A DNA stretch of 64,000 bases from Clostridia bacterium (GCA_017481595.1 JAFUOY010000025.1:1-64000), one strand, 5' to 3'; shown: positions 24,342 through 33,727, counted from the first letter of the stretch. Numbers and translations: made by a program. Notes: generated from the letters alone by a model not told the origin.

Positions 24342-26015
24342 ATGCTTGATTTTGCAAAAGAAAGAAGTTTTTGGGATCACGTCCGCGAAAGTGACGAGTT
24401 CGCAAGGCACCGTAAAGAGATAAAAGAGAAGTATGACTGGGCGTTTAAGGAAAAGCCTCAGCTTATGTCCTACGATACGTATTTTGGCAAGGGCGACCAG
24501 GGTAATCTTTGGTACAGACAGCTTTTTCAGCTTCAGTCCTCTGCTATGATGTCCCTTATCTATTACGATAATGATGAATATTTTAAAAACCTCATTGATA
24601 TAATCTGGGTATACTGCGGAGAGTATTCCTGGTCTCCCCTCGGTCACCATAACAGCTATTATAATACCACCCCCGAGGAGTATGATCCTGCACTCATCGA
24701 TATATATGCGGCTTCCATCGGCTTTACAATGGCAGAGATAAAAAATCTCTTCTCCGACAGATTGCCTCAGCTTATCAAGGACAGAATCAGCGATCAGATA
24801 AGACGCAGAATTATCGACCCTTATATCAACAGAAGATTCTTCTGGGAATGGCACGATAATAACTGGAACGCGGTTTGTATGGGTGCTGTAGGCGGCACTC
24901 TTATGTACGAGGCGCCCGATGTGTTCCTTGCAAACAAGGACAGACTCCGTAAGTCGGTCGATTGCTATCTTGACCCCTACGCTGAGGACGGCGTATGCGT
25001 TGAGGGTACTGCATATTGGGGCTTTGGCTTTGGCTTCTTTGCAATTTACGCATCGTTATTAAGAGAATTTACAAACGGGGAAGAGGATCTTTTCAAGCTT
25101 CCCAAGGTAAAGGCTATTGCTTCCTTTGTTCAAAAGACCTTTATGGATACTCACACTATGGTTACCTTCAGCGACTGTAACCTTAAGGAGGGGTATTGGA
25201 TAGGTCTGCCTCACCTTCTTCGCTCCATATACGGCGAGGATATTGATAAGCTCCCCTCCGAGGAGGGCACTATAATGGCTTATCAGCATTTTGCCTTCGC
25301 TTTAAGAAGCGTTCTTTACTACAAAAAGGAATATACCGCCGACGACAAGCTTAAGCCTGTTATTTATAATCTTAAGGATACGGGATGGTTTATAAAACGC
25401 GGTGAGCACTACGGTCTTGCCCTTAAGGGAGGCACAAACGGTGAATCCCATAATCATAACGACGTAGGCTCGTTTATCCTTTCGCATAATAACAGACAGA
25501 TATTTGTGGACCTCGGCTCAGGCGCATATAGCGCCGGCTATCACGGGGAGCAGAGATACACCTTCTTTCACCCCTCGTCCTGGTCACATAACGTACCCTA
25601 TTTCGGAGACGCCGCCCAGGACGGAGAAAAGAGAGACAGAGTAGTTATCGAATATGATGAAGCTACCAAGACCGCAACATATGAGTTTGCAAATGCATAC
25701 GGTCTTGATTACGTAAGAAAAATAGAAAGAAGCTTTGTTCTTGAGGAGAAGGAGCTTACTTTGATCGACGAATTTGACGTTATTGAGGGCACACCCATTA
25801 CAGAAAGATTCGTAACGCGGGATTTACCGACGGTAGACGGTACATCCGCAATCATCCTTGGAGTCAAGCTTACTCCAAAGGATAACATTATTCCCGATAT
25901 CAAGGTTGTTGACGCACCGAGTCACACCTCAGATAAAACAGAAAAGGTATACTGTATCGACTATACGCTGCCAAAGGGCGCTGTGCGCTTCGAGGCAACC
26001 ATAGAGGTAGAGTAA
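24342..26015 (+). CDS. Heparinase II/III-family polysaccharide lyase-like protein
   Basis: A 557-residue protein with an N-terminal alpha/alpha toroid (about 1-330; WHDNNWNAVCMGA segment) and a C-terminal beta-sandwich (about 345-557). The sandwich opens with the family motif NGESHNHNDVGSFIL and contains GEQRYTFFHPSSWSHN. Relatives cleave uronic-acid polysaccharides (heparin, heparan, alginate, oligo-alginate). There is no signal peptide, so it would act inside the cell on imported oligosaccharides. No sugar transporter is adjacent. The start at 24342 follows GTGGAGG; the upstream in-frame GTG lies before that site. The substrate cannot be stated. Confidence 0.85.
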   Translation: MLDFAKERSFWDHVRESDEFARHRKEIKEKYDWAFKEKPQLMSYDTYFGKGDQGNLWYRQLFQLQSSAMMSLIYYDNDEYFKNLIDIIWVYCGEYSWSPLGHHNSYYNTTPEEYDPALIDIYAASIGFTMAEIKNLFSDRLPQLIKDRISDQIRRRIIDPYINRRFFWEWHDNNWNAVCMGAVGGTLMYEAPDVFLANKDRLRKSVDCYLDPYAEDGVCVEGTAYWGFGFGFFAIYASLLREFTNGEEDLFKLPKVKAIASFVQKTFMDTHTMVTFSDCNLKEGYWIGLPHLLRSIYGEDIDKLPSEEGTIMAYQHFAFALRSVLYYKKEYTADDKLKPVIYNLKDTGWFIKRGEHYGLALKGGTNGESHNHNDVGSFILSHNNRQIFVDLGSGAYSAGYHGEQRYTFFHPSSWSHNVPYFGDAAQDGEKRDRVVIEYDEATKTATYEFANAYGLDYVRKIERSFVLEEKELTLIDEFDVIEGTPITERFVTRDLPTVDGTSAIILGVKLTPKDNIIPDIKVVDAPSHTSDKTEKVYCIDYTLPKGAVRFEATIEVE

Positions 26016-26036
26016 CCAAAATAAAAGGAGATTATT

Positions 26037-28385
26037 ATGGAATCGGTTGGAACCATCATTACTTTGGCAATTTTGGCTATAATTGTCATATCCTTCCTCT
26101 TTGGATTCTTGAGAGGCAGAAAGAAAGGCCTTTATAAAGCCGCAGTAGACGTAGGCTTTGTATTAGTATGCCTTATCCTTTCCATTTTCATTGCAAGAGG
26201 AATAACAAAGGGCATAGCAAACGTAGACACCTTCGTAAGCTTGCTTGAATCACTCAGAGGCACACTTGGCGCTGAAACTACAGACAGCATCTTGCAGTTT
26301 GTAGATAAGGTAAAGGACGACCCCGGTATGATCAATGCGATCCTCGCAATTCCCGCAGCTATTATCACACCTATCGTATTTATCTTTGTATACGCTATTT
26401 TCAGTCTTATCGTATTAATTCCCAAGAACATTCTTGAAAACTTCCTTTTTGGAAAGAACAAGACACCCGAGCATAAGACGGGTAACCGTTGGGCAGGCGC
26501 TGCCGTAGGCGGTGTTCGTAACGCCCTCGTTGCTATCATTCTTCTTATTCCTATCGTTGGTTACGTTGGGTTTATCGGTGATACCCTTGACACCATCGTT
26601 GGTGAATCAGAAAACGCAGGCGGCGTTGAAGCAGTAGTTGACAACGTTGAAAACGACATCGTGATCGATTTTGTTGATGACGAAATGTATGATGAAGAGG
26701 GTGAGGATCCTACTGAATCTATCAAGCAGCTTCAGAGTGATCTTGCATTCCTTTTGGATAATCCCATGGTTAAGGGTATCAACGGTATGGGCGGTAAGCT
26801 CGTATTCAGAACTCTTACAACAAAGAGAGTTGACGGCGTTAAGATCTCTGTTACAAGAGAGGTTGACGGCTTTGCAAAGCTTTATGGCAATATCAACGTA
26901 TTGTCAGCAGAGGATGCTACCGTTGACGCACAGAAGGCAAGCATTGAAAACATTAAGGAAATCATTCACGACGGTGAGCTCGTTCCCTTCGTAGCATCTG
27001 AATTCATTTCCTTCGCTGCTGAGCAGTGGCTCGCAGGAGAGGAGGTATTCGGTTACGAAAAGCCCAACGTTGGCGAAGAATTCCAGGATTCTATTGACAA
27101 CCTTCTTCTCACACTTTCCACAACCGATAAGGATAACATCAAGACTGATATCGATACTATCGCTAACATCTACGTTATCTGCATTGAAGAGGGTGTTATT
27201 GAAGAAATGAATAAGGAAGAGGCCGACCTCTTGTCCGTATTCGCAAATGAAAACTTTGTTGTTAAGCTCTTTACAGAGATCTATAATAACGAAAGAACAA
27301 AGCCCGCTATCGGCTTCCTTGCTAACACAGTAAGAGAATATCTCGTTGCAGTATATGACGAGGTAAACGGCACAACATCTCCCGCTCCCGAAAAGCTTGA
27401 TATGAACACTGTATCTCTCGAGCAGGCGCAGAATGACGCTAAGGTTATTTCCAAGTTTATCTGGAATCTTAATGCATTCACATCCTCTATCGAGGATCTT
27501 GATGCTGACGATCCCAACGCGTTTATCAAAAAGGCAGACCTTACTTCACTTGGCGCAGCTCTTGACTTGCTCAAGTCCAGCGTAATGCTCGGTGATTCCT
27601 ACGAGTTCATTGTAGTTGCTATGCTTAAGTCTGAAGCAGTTGCAGACCTCGGCTTGGTAAACCAGGATCTTATCAACCGTGTAAACGACGATAATTTCAG
27701 TATGAAGTCCACACTTTCTTCCACACAGAAGCTTGCTATCGTTGCACTTTCACTTAATGCATCCGATGAAAAGGCTCCCACTAAGGAAGAATCCAAGGAA
27801 GCTCTTAAGGAAATGATCAAGGATATGACTCCCGAAACAGCTGAAACAATTAAGAACACAGTAAATGAGGATGTTCTTCAGGACTTCGGTATGAATGAAG
27901 AAGAGGCAGGCACTATGTCCAATACTATCAATTCCATTATTGACGGTATGTCCTCTGCAGCAACATCCGATATGACTGAGGAAGAGGTAGAGAGAGAAGC
28001 AGAGGCTGTATCCACTCTCGTTTCTGTAATGAACGGAATTTCCTCCAATACAGATTCCAACGTAAACAACGTATTCGGCAATGACAGCGAAGACTCTATG
28101 ACAGGTATGACAGCTGACAGCCTTCTTGAAACTGTTGTATCTTCTCAGGTCGTTACTGATGCTATCGTTAATGCAGGTCGAAACGAAGACGATGAAAGAG
28201 TTGAAGACCCCTTCGGAGTTGCTGATTCTATGACAGAGGACGACAGAAACGCTGCTGAAGGTGCGATCAGAGATTACTATCAGAACAACACAACAGGTGA
28301 TGCTGAATCCGACGCTGCATTGCAGGAAACACTTGATGCATTTGCTAATGCATTGGGTATGGACGCATCCGCTTGGTTCAACTGA
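26037..28385 (+). CDS. Large CvpA-like membrane protein with long acidic C-terminal region
   Basis: A 782-residue protein. Residues about 1-185 resemble CvpA: four hydrophobic segments (about 6-24, 37-55, 98-127, 157-180), an early GFLRGRKKGLYK motif after helix 1 and a GGVRNA segment before helix 4. CvpA proteins themselves are only about 160-200 residues long. The remaining roughly 600 residues are strongly acidic (Asp/Glu/Asn/Thr/Ser-rich), mostly helical in look, and without a family I know. It begins 22 bases after the heparinase-like gene, so the two may be co-transcribed. Orientation of the long tail, inside or outside, is unresolved. Confidence 0.65.
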   Translation: MESVGTIITLAILAIIVISFLFGFLRGRKKGLYKAAVDVGFVLVCLILSIFIARGITKGIANVDTFVSLLESLRGTLGAETTDSILQFVDKVKDDPGMINAILAIPAAIITPIVFIFVYAIFSLIVLIPKNILENFLFGKNKTPEHKTGNRWAGAAVGGVRNALVAIILLIPIVGYVGFIGDTLDTIVGESENAGGVEAVVDNVENDIVIDFVDDEMYDEEGEDPTESIKQLQSDLAFLLDNPMVKGINGMGGKLVFRTLTTKRVDGVKISVTREVDGFAKLYGNINVLSAEDATVDAQKASIENIKEIIHDGELVPFVASEFISFAAEQWLAGEEVFGYEKPNVGEEFQDSIDNLLLTLSTTDKDNIKTDIDTIANIYVICIEEGVIEEMNKEEADLLSVFANENFVVKLFTEIYNNERTKPAIGFLANTVREYLVAVYDEVNGTTSPAPEKLDMNTVSLEQAQNDAKVISKFIWNLNAFTSSIEDLDADDPNAFIKKADLTSLGAALDLLKSSVMLGDSYEFIVVAMLKSEAVADLGLVNQDLINRVNDDNFSMKSTLSSTQKLAIVALSLNASDEKAPTKEESKEALKEMIKDMTPETAETIKNTVNEDVLQDFGMNEEEAGTMSNTINSIIDGMSSAATSDMTEEEVEREAEAVSTLVSVMNGISSNTDSNVNNVFGNDSEDSMTGMTADSLLETVVSSQVVTDAIVNAGRNEDDERVEDPFGVADSMTEDDRNAAEGAIRDYYQNNTTGDAESDAALQETLDAFANALGMDASAWFN

Positions 28386-28417
28386 TAACTATATATCGTT
28401 ATTTGAATAATTGAATA

Positions 28418-28449
28418 AAGGGATCCGGCAATTTTGTCGGATCTCTTTT
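28418..28449 (+). terminator. Terminator after the CvpA-like gene
   Basis: GATCCG / CGGATC stem extended by G-U pairs, followed by TCTTTTGCTTT. Moderate strength. Confidence 0.6.
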
Positions 28450-28491
28450 GCTTTATCATATATTTTTAATATTTTTATTTATATTATCTTC

Positions 28492-28520
28492 TTGACTAAT
28501 CAACGTTTATATGATAAAAT
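28492..28520 (+). promoter_or_regulatory. Promoter of the XRE-membrane gene
   Basis: TTGACT, 17-base spacer, TAAAAT, about 35 bases before the start. Confidence 0.7.
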
Positions 28521-28553
28521 AAAAGTTAGAAATAATTTGGAAGGAGGCCGTAT

Positions 28554-29204
28554 ATGGAGAATAAGGACTTAAAAAGTATAGTGGGTCAGAATATATATTA
28601 TCTGCGTACTATAAATCAGATGACACAATATGAGCTTGGCGAGAAGCTGAACTATTCCGATAAGGCAATTTCCAAGTGGGAAAGAGGAGAGGGCTTGCCC
28701 GATCTTTACGTTGTACAAAAGCTCAGCGCTATATTCGGTGTAAACGCCGATTATATTATTTCAGAGCATTCTGAGCAGGATAAGATAGTTGATACCAAGC
28801 CTATAAAAAGCAATCGAAGAATAATTGCCAATATCGCTATGATCGCCGTACTTACCATTGCCCTTATGATATTCGTTTCCTTGGCGATAGCTATTCATAA
28901 ATACGTATGGCAGGTGTTTATATATGCAATACCCGTTATCGGTATAGTTGCCACCGTATTCAGCTTCGTGTGGGCTAAGGGCAAGGGCGCATTCTTCAGC
29001 ATATCAGCCATAATTTTAGGCATACTTCTTACAATATACTTTGCAGTAGGTAATTACGCCAACTGGATAATACTTCTTATCGGTATTCCCGCTGAGATAA
29101 TTTTGTTCTTGTGCTTAAGAATAAAGATTACTATCAAGTTTTCTCAAAAGGATAAAAGCATAAAGCCTGAAACCGACGTAAAAGACGCAAAAAAAGAGGA
29201 ATAA
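28554..29204 (+). CDS. Membrane-anchored XRE-family regulator
   Basis: A 216-residue protein with an N-terminal Cro/CI helix-turn-helix (about 8-68; MTQYELGEKLNYSDKAISKWERGEGLPD) and a hydrophobic region with about four TM helices (about 88-108, 114-133, 140-160, 165-186). A charged cytoplasmic tail ends it. HTH-plus-membrane proteins of this build are common in Firmicutes and may sense envelope or membrane state, but no ligand is known for this one. It has its own promoter and a double-hairpin terminator; the next gene is the fatty-acid kinase partner FakB. Confidence 0.85.
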   Translation: MENKDLKSIVGQNIYYLRTINQMTQYELGEKLNYSDKAISKWERGEGLPDLYVVQKLSAIFGVNADYIISEHSEQDKIVDTKPIKSNRRIIANIAMIAVLTIALMIFVSLAIAIHKYVWQVFIYAIPVIGIVATVFSFVWAKGKGAFFSISAIILGILLTIYFAVGNYANWIILLIGIPAEIILFLCLRIKITIKFSQKDKSIKPETDVKDAKKEE

Positions 29205-29218
29205 TCGACACATCCCCC

Positions 29219-29259
29219 GCCACTCTCCTAATCGTAGAGTGGCTTTTTTACACTCTACG
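29219..29259 (+). terminator. Terminator with an overlapping alternative stem
   Basis: GCCACTCT / AGAGTGGC (29219-29226 with 29236-29243) followed by six T forms an ordinary terminator. The middle arm can instead pair perfectly over 9 bp with a third arm: CGTAGAGTG / CACTCTACG (29233-29241 with 29251-29259). The second pairing would disrupt the terminator. Confidence 0.65.
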
Positions 29260-29362
29260 AAAGAAAAAATGAAAGTAGAATTTTATTTTTTATATGTAGA
29301 TAGTTAATTTTTATTTTTAATGGTAAAATTATAGTGTAAAAATTTTGAAAGGAATTTTCATT

Positions 29363-30250
29363 ATGTGCAATTATGTTTTAAGCGCTTGCTCTCCCGCTGA
29401 TATCAGCGCGGAGCATTTTGAAAAAATCGGTGTTAAGTATCTTTGCTTTAACTACAGACTTGGAGACAAGGATTATATAGACGACTTAGGTAAAACAATT
29501 TCTTATAAGGATTTCTATCAGGCTATGAGGGATGGGGCTGATACAAAGACCTCCCTTATCAGCGTTGACGTATATGCGGACTATTTTCGTTCCGTGCTCA
29601 AGGAGGGAAAGGACATTATCCACGTCACCCTTTCATCAGGACTTTCGGGCTCCTACAATTCCGCTCGTTTGGCGGCAGAGGATATAAGAGCGGAGTTTCC
29701 CGACAGAAAGCTTTACGTTGTGGACTCCCTTGGCGCATCAAGCGGTTACGGCTTGCTCGTTGATACTATGGCAGGCTTGAGAGACAGCGGTATGTCCATT
29801 GACGAGCTTTATAATTGGGCTAACGAAAATAGATTAAAGGTACATCATTGGTTCTTCTCAACCGACCTTACCTTCTACGTAAAGGGCGGCAGAATCTCAA
29901 AGGCTGCGGGTTGGTTCGGCACGGTTCTTAAGATTTGTCCTCTTCTCAATATGGATAATATCGGAAAGCTCGTTCCCAGAGAAAAGATCAGAGGAAAAAG
30001 CAACGTTATAAAGGCAATATCCAACAAAATGGTTGAAAACGCCGACAACGGTACAGAATATAATGGAAAGTGCTTTATGAGTCATTCCGATTGCTATGAG
30101 GATGCAAGAGCGGTTGCCGATCTTGTTGAAGCATCATTCCCCAAGCTTAACGGAAAGGTCGTTATCAATAATATAGGCTCTACCATTGGCTCTCACACAG
30201 GTCCCGGTACCGTCGCTCTGTTCTTCTTCGGAGCAGAAAGAATAAACTGA
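29363..30250 (+). CDS. fakB: DegV-family fatty-acid-binding protein (FakB)
   Basis: Carries a fatty acid in a closed pocket and presents its carboxyl group to the FakA kinase. The 295-residue protein has the DegV two-domain fold with the TLSSGLSGSYNSAR motif (about 92-105) that binds the carboxylate, VVDSLGASSGYGLL, and the C-terminal NNIGSTIGSHTGPGTVALFF motif. The ATG at 29363 has an AAAGGA site; a TTG six codons earlier does not. The kinase gene follows after 15 bases, which supports the pairing. DegV-like proteins differ in acyl preference, which is not readable here. Confidence 0.9.
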   Translation: MCNYVLSACSPADISAEHFEKIGVKYLCFNYRLGDKDYIDDLGKTISYKDFYQAMRDGADTKTSLISVDVYADYFRSVLKEGKDIIHVTLSSGLSGSYNSARLAAEDIRAEFPDRKLYVVDSLGASSGYGLLVDTMAGLRDSGMSIDELYNWANENRLKVHHWFFSTDLTFYVKGGRISKAAGWFGTVLKICPLLNMDNIGKLVPREKIRGKSNVIKAISNKMVENADNGTEYNGKCFMSHSDCYEDARAVADLVEASFPKLNGKVVINNIGSTIGSHTGPGTVALFFFGAERIN

Positions 30251-30265
30251 TCAGGAGATTTGATT

Positions 30266-31915
30266 GTGGAAAATATTCAGCATAACAAAATAAGCGCAGA
30301 GGAATACCGTAAGCTTATTATTAACGCCGCTCAGTGTCTTGAGGACAATAAGGAGGAGATAAACGAGCTTAACGTTTTCCCCGTGCCCGACGGAGATACG
30401 GGCTCCAATATGTCTATGACCGTAGGTCACGCGGCAGAGGAGCTTCTTAAGAATAAGGACGCCTCCATTGAGGAGGTTGCGGTAAAGACCGCAAAGGCTA
30501 TGCTTCACGGCGCAAGAGGAAACTCGGGCGTTATTATAAGCCTTCTTTTTAGAGGCATTGCAAAGGGACTTGAAAACTCTACCGACTGTGACGGTATCGC
30601 TTGGGCAAAGGCGCTTCAGTACGGCGTAGAGGCGGCGTATAAGTCCGTTGACCGCCCCGCAGAGGGAACTATTCTTACCGTTGCAAGATGCTGCGCAGAT
30701 GCGGCTATGAAGGCGGCAGAGGAGAAAAACAGCTTTGAATACGTGCTTTCTGCCGCTATTAAGGAGGCGGAAAAGGCGCTTGCCAATACCGTATATCAGA
30801 ATCCCGTGCTTGAAAAGGCGGGAGTCGTTGACGCAGGCGGAAAGGGCTGGCTACTCGTAATGCAGGCTATGCTTCACGCCCTTAACAAGGATGATGTAAG
30901 CTATTCTCCCAAATCAAGCGTAGCGACCGATACTAAGGAAAAGGCGGATTTTTCATCCTTTGATACGGAGGATATAACCTTTGGCTTCTGTACCGAATTT
31001 ATCGTAAGAAAGCATAACGGGGATGACGATTCAACTCCTCTCAAGGCTTATCTTAACGGAATGGGCGACAGTATAGTTTTGGTTGACGATGGCGAGATAA
31101 TTAAGGTGCACGTTCATACGAACGATCCCCACGCGGTGCTCGGAGAGGCGCTTAAATATGGCGTATACGAAACCGTTAAGGTTGAAAATATGCGTACTCA
31201 GCACACGAATAAACTTGTGGAGGCAGATTCCGTCGAGCCTAAAAAGGAGCTTAAGAAATACGGCTTTGTTTCCGTTTCCAACGGTGAGGGCATAAACGCA
31301 ATATTTACTGAGCTTGGCGTTGACGTTATCGTGTCGGGCGGCCAGACCATGAACCCCTCCACAGAGGATCTTTTTAAGGCGGTGGAGCAGATAGACGCGG
31401 AAAACGTGTTTATTTTGCCAAATAATAAGAACATCATTATGACCGCAAATCAGGTTGCGGAGCTTACGGATAAAAACGTTATCGTAATACCTACAAAGTC
31501 CATTCCTCAGGGCTTTACCGCTATGCTCGGCTTTGATCCCGATGATGAGGCAGAGGTTAATAAGGGAGCAATGACCGAAATTATTAAGGACGTTGACACA
31601 ATGCAGATTACATACGCTGCAAGAAACTCTAACTTTGACGATATGGATATTAAGGAGGGAGATTATCTTGCGTTATGTAATAATAAGCTCCTTTGCTCCG
31701 ATAAGGACCTTAACGTATTGTACGAGGCGCTTGCAGAAAAGATAAAGGAAAGCGGTAAGGGCTTTGTAAGCATATATTACGGCGAGGGAGTTACGGAGGA
31801 CGAGGCTCAGACGGTGTTAAGCTTCTTTGAAGAAAAATTACGCTATACAGACGCTGAAATAACTCTTTATAACGGCGCCCAGCCCGTATATTACTATATA
31901 ATATCAGCAGAATAA
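30266..31915 (+). CDS. fakA: Fatty acid kinase FakA (DAK2/YloV family)
   Basis: Phosphorylates FakB-bound fatty acid to acyl-phosphate for phospholipid synthesis. The 549-residue protein has the N-terminal DhaL-type kinase domain (about 1-205) with magnesium-binding NVFPVPDGDTGSNM, GARGNSGV and GVVDAGGKG motifs. A central linker domain (HVHTNDP) and a C-terminal DegV-like domain follow. The GTG at 30266 is spaced correctly from AGGAG; a TTG two codons upstream is the alternative. FakB sits just upstream. The B. subtilis homolog YloV often adjoins recG or asp23; here it is paired with its carrier instead. Confidence 0.92.
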   Translation: MENIQHNKISAEEYRKLIINAAQCLEDNKEEINELNVFPVPDGDTGSNMSMTVGHAAEELLKNKDASIEEVAVKTAKAMLHGARGNSGVIISLLFRGIAKGLENSTDCDGIAWAKALQYGVEAAYKSVDRPAEGTILTVARCCADAAMKAAEEKNSFEYVLSAAIKEAEKALANTVYQNPVLEKAGVVDAGGKGWLLVMQAMLHALNKDDVSYSPKSSVATDTKEKADFSSFDTEDITFGFCTEFIVRKHNGDDDSTPLKAYLNGMGDSIVLVDDGEIIKVHVHTNDPHAVLGEALKYGVYETVKVENMRTQHTNKLVEADSVEPKKELKKYGFVSVSNGEGINAIFTELGVDVIVSGGQTMNPSTEDLFKAVEQIDAENVFILPNNKNIIMTANQVAELTDKNVIVIPTKSIPQGFTAMLGFDPDDEAEVNKGAMTEIIKDVDTMQITYAARNSNFDDMDIKEGDYLALCNNKLLCSDKDLNVLYEALAEKIKESGKGFVSIYYGEGVTEDEAQTVLSFFEEKLRYTDAEITLYNGAQPVYYYIISAE

Positions 31916-31918
31916 ATA

Positions 31919-31957
31919 AAAAACAAGGAAAATGGTCTATGCATTTTCCTTGTTTTT
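31919..31957. terminator. Bidirectional terminator after fakA
   Basis: A 16-bp stem AAAAACAAGGAAAATG / CATTTTCCTTGTTTTT with a 7-base loop, between convergent genes. Confidence 0.85.
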
Positions 31958-31958
31958 A

Positions 31959-32390
31959 TTATAATTTGGAATGCAATTTTACGATATCCTGCCATTTTTT
32001 TACTAAAAGCTGTCCTTTGATTGTTTTCCATTCCTTTAATAATGCTTCATGACATAAGGTACCCTGTCCTGTCCTTTCATGATGACAGAAAGCACATTCC
32101 AATGGCAGAATATCAGTATTATGTAGCTCACATAACCCATTTTTTAAAAAATTACATCCGTTAATAAAGCCCTCGTTAGTAGCAATAAAGCCTTCGCACC
32201 CATAAAATGCAGGAGATAAAACCGCAAAATTAAAATCCGGTGATATTTCCATCATAATTCTATTGGCATATCCTAATGAAATAGCTGATTCCGCTTGCTC
32301 AACAGTCCACCATCCGGGTCGTTTGCAGTAATCTCTGCAAACTGAACAGGTACATCCCTTTGATGGCGGAAAAATTGCCTTTAAATCCAT
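31959..32390 (-). CDS. Cysteine-rich protein, possible metal-cluster chaperone
   Basis: A 143-residue protein with ten cysteines. The N-terminus CTCSVCRDYCKRPGWWT and a downstream group (GCNFLKNGLCELH, LECAFCHHE) resemble the YkgJ/UPF0153 type of Cys-cluster proteins thought to bind zinc or iron, but spacing differs, so the assignment is tentative. No signal peptide. It is encoded downstream of the XRE-TPR regulator on the same strand across an 80-base gap with a long inverted repeat (TATCACG / CGTGATA, 32443-32481). Codon use is more AT-rich than the core genes around it. Confidence 0.6.
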   Translation of the reverse strand: MDLKAIFPPSKGCTCSVCRDYCKRPGWWTVEQAESAISLGYANRIMMEISPDFNFAVLSPAFYGCEGFIATNEGFINGCNFLKNGLCELHNTDILPLECAFCHHERTGQGTLCHEALLKEWKTIKGQLLVKKWQDIVKLHSKL

Positions 32391-32470
32391 TTATTTCATC
32401 TCCTCTCAAAATGATTATATCATTTTAGAGAGATTTGTAACATATCACGGCGTGACGGGTGATTTCAACA

Positions 32471-33556
32471 TCAGCGTGATAAATCTTTTGTTATTTTGTC
32501 AAATTCTGCGGAATTTCTTATAACATCAAATTCACTTGATTTTAGCCATTCATCCCTCATTATTTCTGTAAGAGGACGAGGATCTGTACTGATATAATCA
32601 TCACGGTGTTTGGTTATTTTACCGAGAAGAACAGTTTGATAGTCCTTTTTATATGGTCTTGAGTCAAAATCAACGGCGTACAAGAAGGCAGAATTTAATT
32701 CTCTTATTGCCTCCTTATTTTTGCTTTGCTTGAGATACAATTTTGAAAGTTCTAAATGTGATAAGGCTTTATCCCAAGTATAATTTGGAAATCCGTCATC
32801 ATATATAAGCTCGTCAAGTAAAAATCTTTTTTCAAAAACCTTTATTGCATACTCGTCTGAAACAGAGCAGTCTGTGGCTAAATTCCACATTGCTTTGCTT
32901 AAAAGATTATAGCTTTTTCTGACGAGATCCTGCGCATTTGGGATTTTTTCTTTATCTTCAAGAGATGACCATATGCGTAATTCTTTACAAAGCATTACGG
33001 ACGGAAGCTCCTCATATAATTTTCTGCCCTCGTTTTTTCTTCCCATTTTACAATGATGAAAAGCAAGACGGGATTTCGTCAGCAAAACTGTATCTATATT
33101 ATTACTTTCACGTAATATTCTGTTAGCAAGCAGTACTATCTCATCATCATATTCTGAAATATCGTTATGTGATAATGATGAATTGTGGCAATAAATAAAC
33201 AGGGAATAAAAAAGGCAACCTGCTATTTCGATATTGCTTGGATATTCAGCCATTCCTGATCTGGCATATTTTATTGATTCTTTTATTTTGCCGTTGCTAA
33301 TCATATTTTTGTGCTTTGATATAATTAACTCTGCATTCTTCTTATATGTATAATTATCTATACACATAATGGAATCTACTGTTACGTTAAAATATAAAGC
33401 TATTTCCGGTATTAACTCAATATCCGGATAACATATACCGTTTTCCCATCTTGATACAGATTGAAAAGAAACTCCAAGCGCTTCAGCAAATTGTTCTTGG
33501 GTTATTCCTTTTTCTTTTCTTAGCCTTTTTATGCTGTTGGCGATTTCAAGCTTCAT
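32471..33556 (-). CDS. XRE-family regulator with TPR-like helical domain (copy 1)
   Basis: A 361-residue protein. The helix-turn-helix (about 4-62; ITQEQFAEALGVSFQSVSRWENG, then YPDIELIPEIALYF) is followed by about 270 residues of helical repeats resembling TPRs (for example ALSHLELSKLYLKQSKNKEAIRELNSAF). This plan resembles peptide- or stress-responsive RRNPP-like regulators, though no peptide ligand gene is visible. A promoter with nearby palindromes lies upstream. The gene is AT-rich compared with its neighbours and similar in plan to 59220-60269, suggesting lateral acquisition. Targets are unknown. Confidence 0.8.
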   Translation of the reverse strand: MKLEIANSIKRLRKEKGITQEQFAEALGVSFQSVSRWENGICYPDIELIPEIALYFNVTVDSIMCIDNYTYKKNAELIISKHKNMISNGKIKESIKYARSGMAEYPSNIEIAGCLFYSLFIYCHNSSLSHNDISEYDDEIVLLANRILRESNNIDTVLLTKSRLAFHHCKMGRKNEGRKLYEELPSVMLCKELRIWSSLEDKEKIPNAQDLVRKSYNLLSKAMWNLATDCSVSDEYAIKVFEKRFLLDELIYDDGFPNYTWDKALSHLELSKLYLKQSKNKEAIRELNSAFLYAVDFDSRPYKKDYQTVLLGKITKHRDDYISTDPRPLTEIMRDEWLKSSEFDVIRNSAEFDKITKDLSR

Positions 33557-33584
33557 AAGTATTCTCCTTTAAACTCTTTATTTA

Positions 33585-33613
33585 ATTATAACAATTTACC
33601 TTCGTAATTTCAA
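33585..33613 (-). promoter_or_regulatory. Promoter of XRE-TPR copy 1
   Basis: On the minus strand: TTGAAA, 17-base spacer, perfect TATAAT, about 30 bases before the start. Confidence 0.7.
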
Positions 33614-33614
33614 T

Positions 33615-33650
33615 ATCACTATATGTGATGCTTTTCACTCTAAAAGTGAA
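33615..33650. promoter_or_regulatory. Two TCAC/GTGA palindromes upstream of the XRE-TPR promoter
   Basis: ATCAC-TATAT-GTGAT (33615-33629) and TTCACT-CTAAA-AGTGAA (33634-33650) lie just upstream of the -35, where an activator or autoregulator could bind. Spacing between half-sites differs (5 and 7 bases between TCAC and GTGA). Confidence 0.4.
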
Positions 33651-33690
33651 TTTTTTGCTTAATTAAAAGGTGTAAAGCTTGTATAACGCA

Positions 33691-33719
33691 AAAACAGACG
33701 GGTCTTTCCCGTCTGTTTT
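33691..33719 (-). terminator. Terminator after the exonuclease gene
   Basis: A perfect 12-bp stem AAAACAGACGGG / CCCGTCTGTTTT with a 5-base loop. An outer 8-bp pair TAAAGCTT / AAGCTTTA (33673-33680 with 33720-33727) can extend it. It ends the ffs-dnaX-ybaB-recR-exonuclease series. Confidence 0.7.
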
Positions 33720-33727
33720 AAGCTTTA

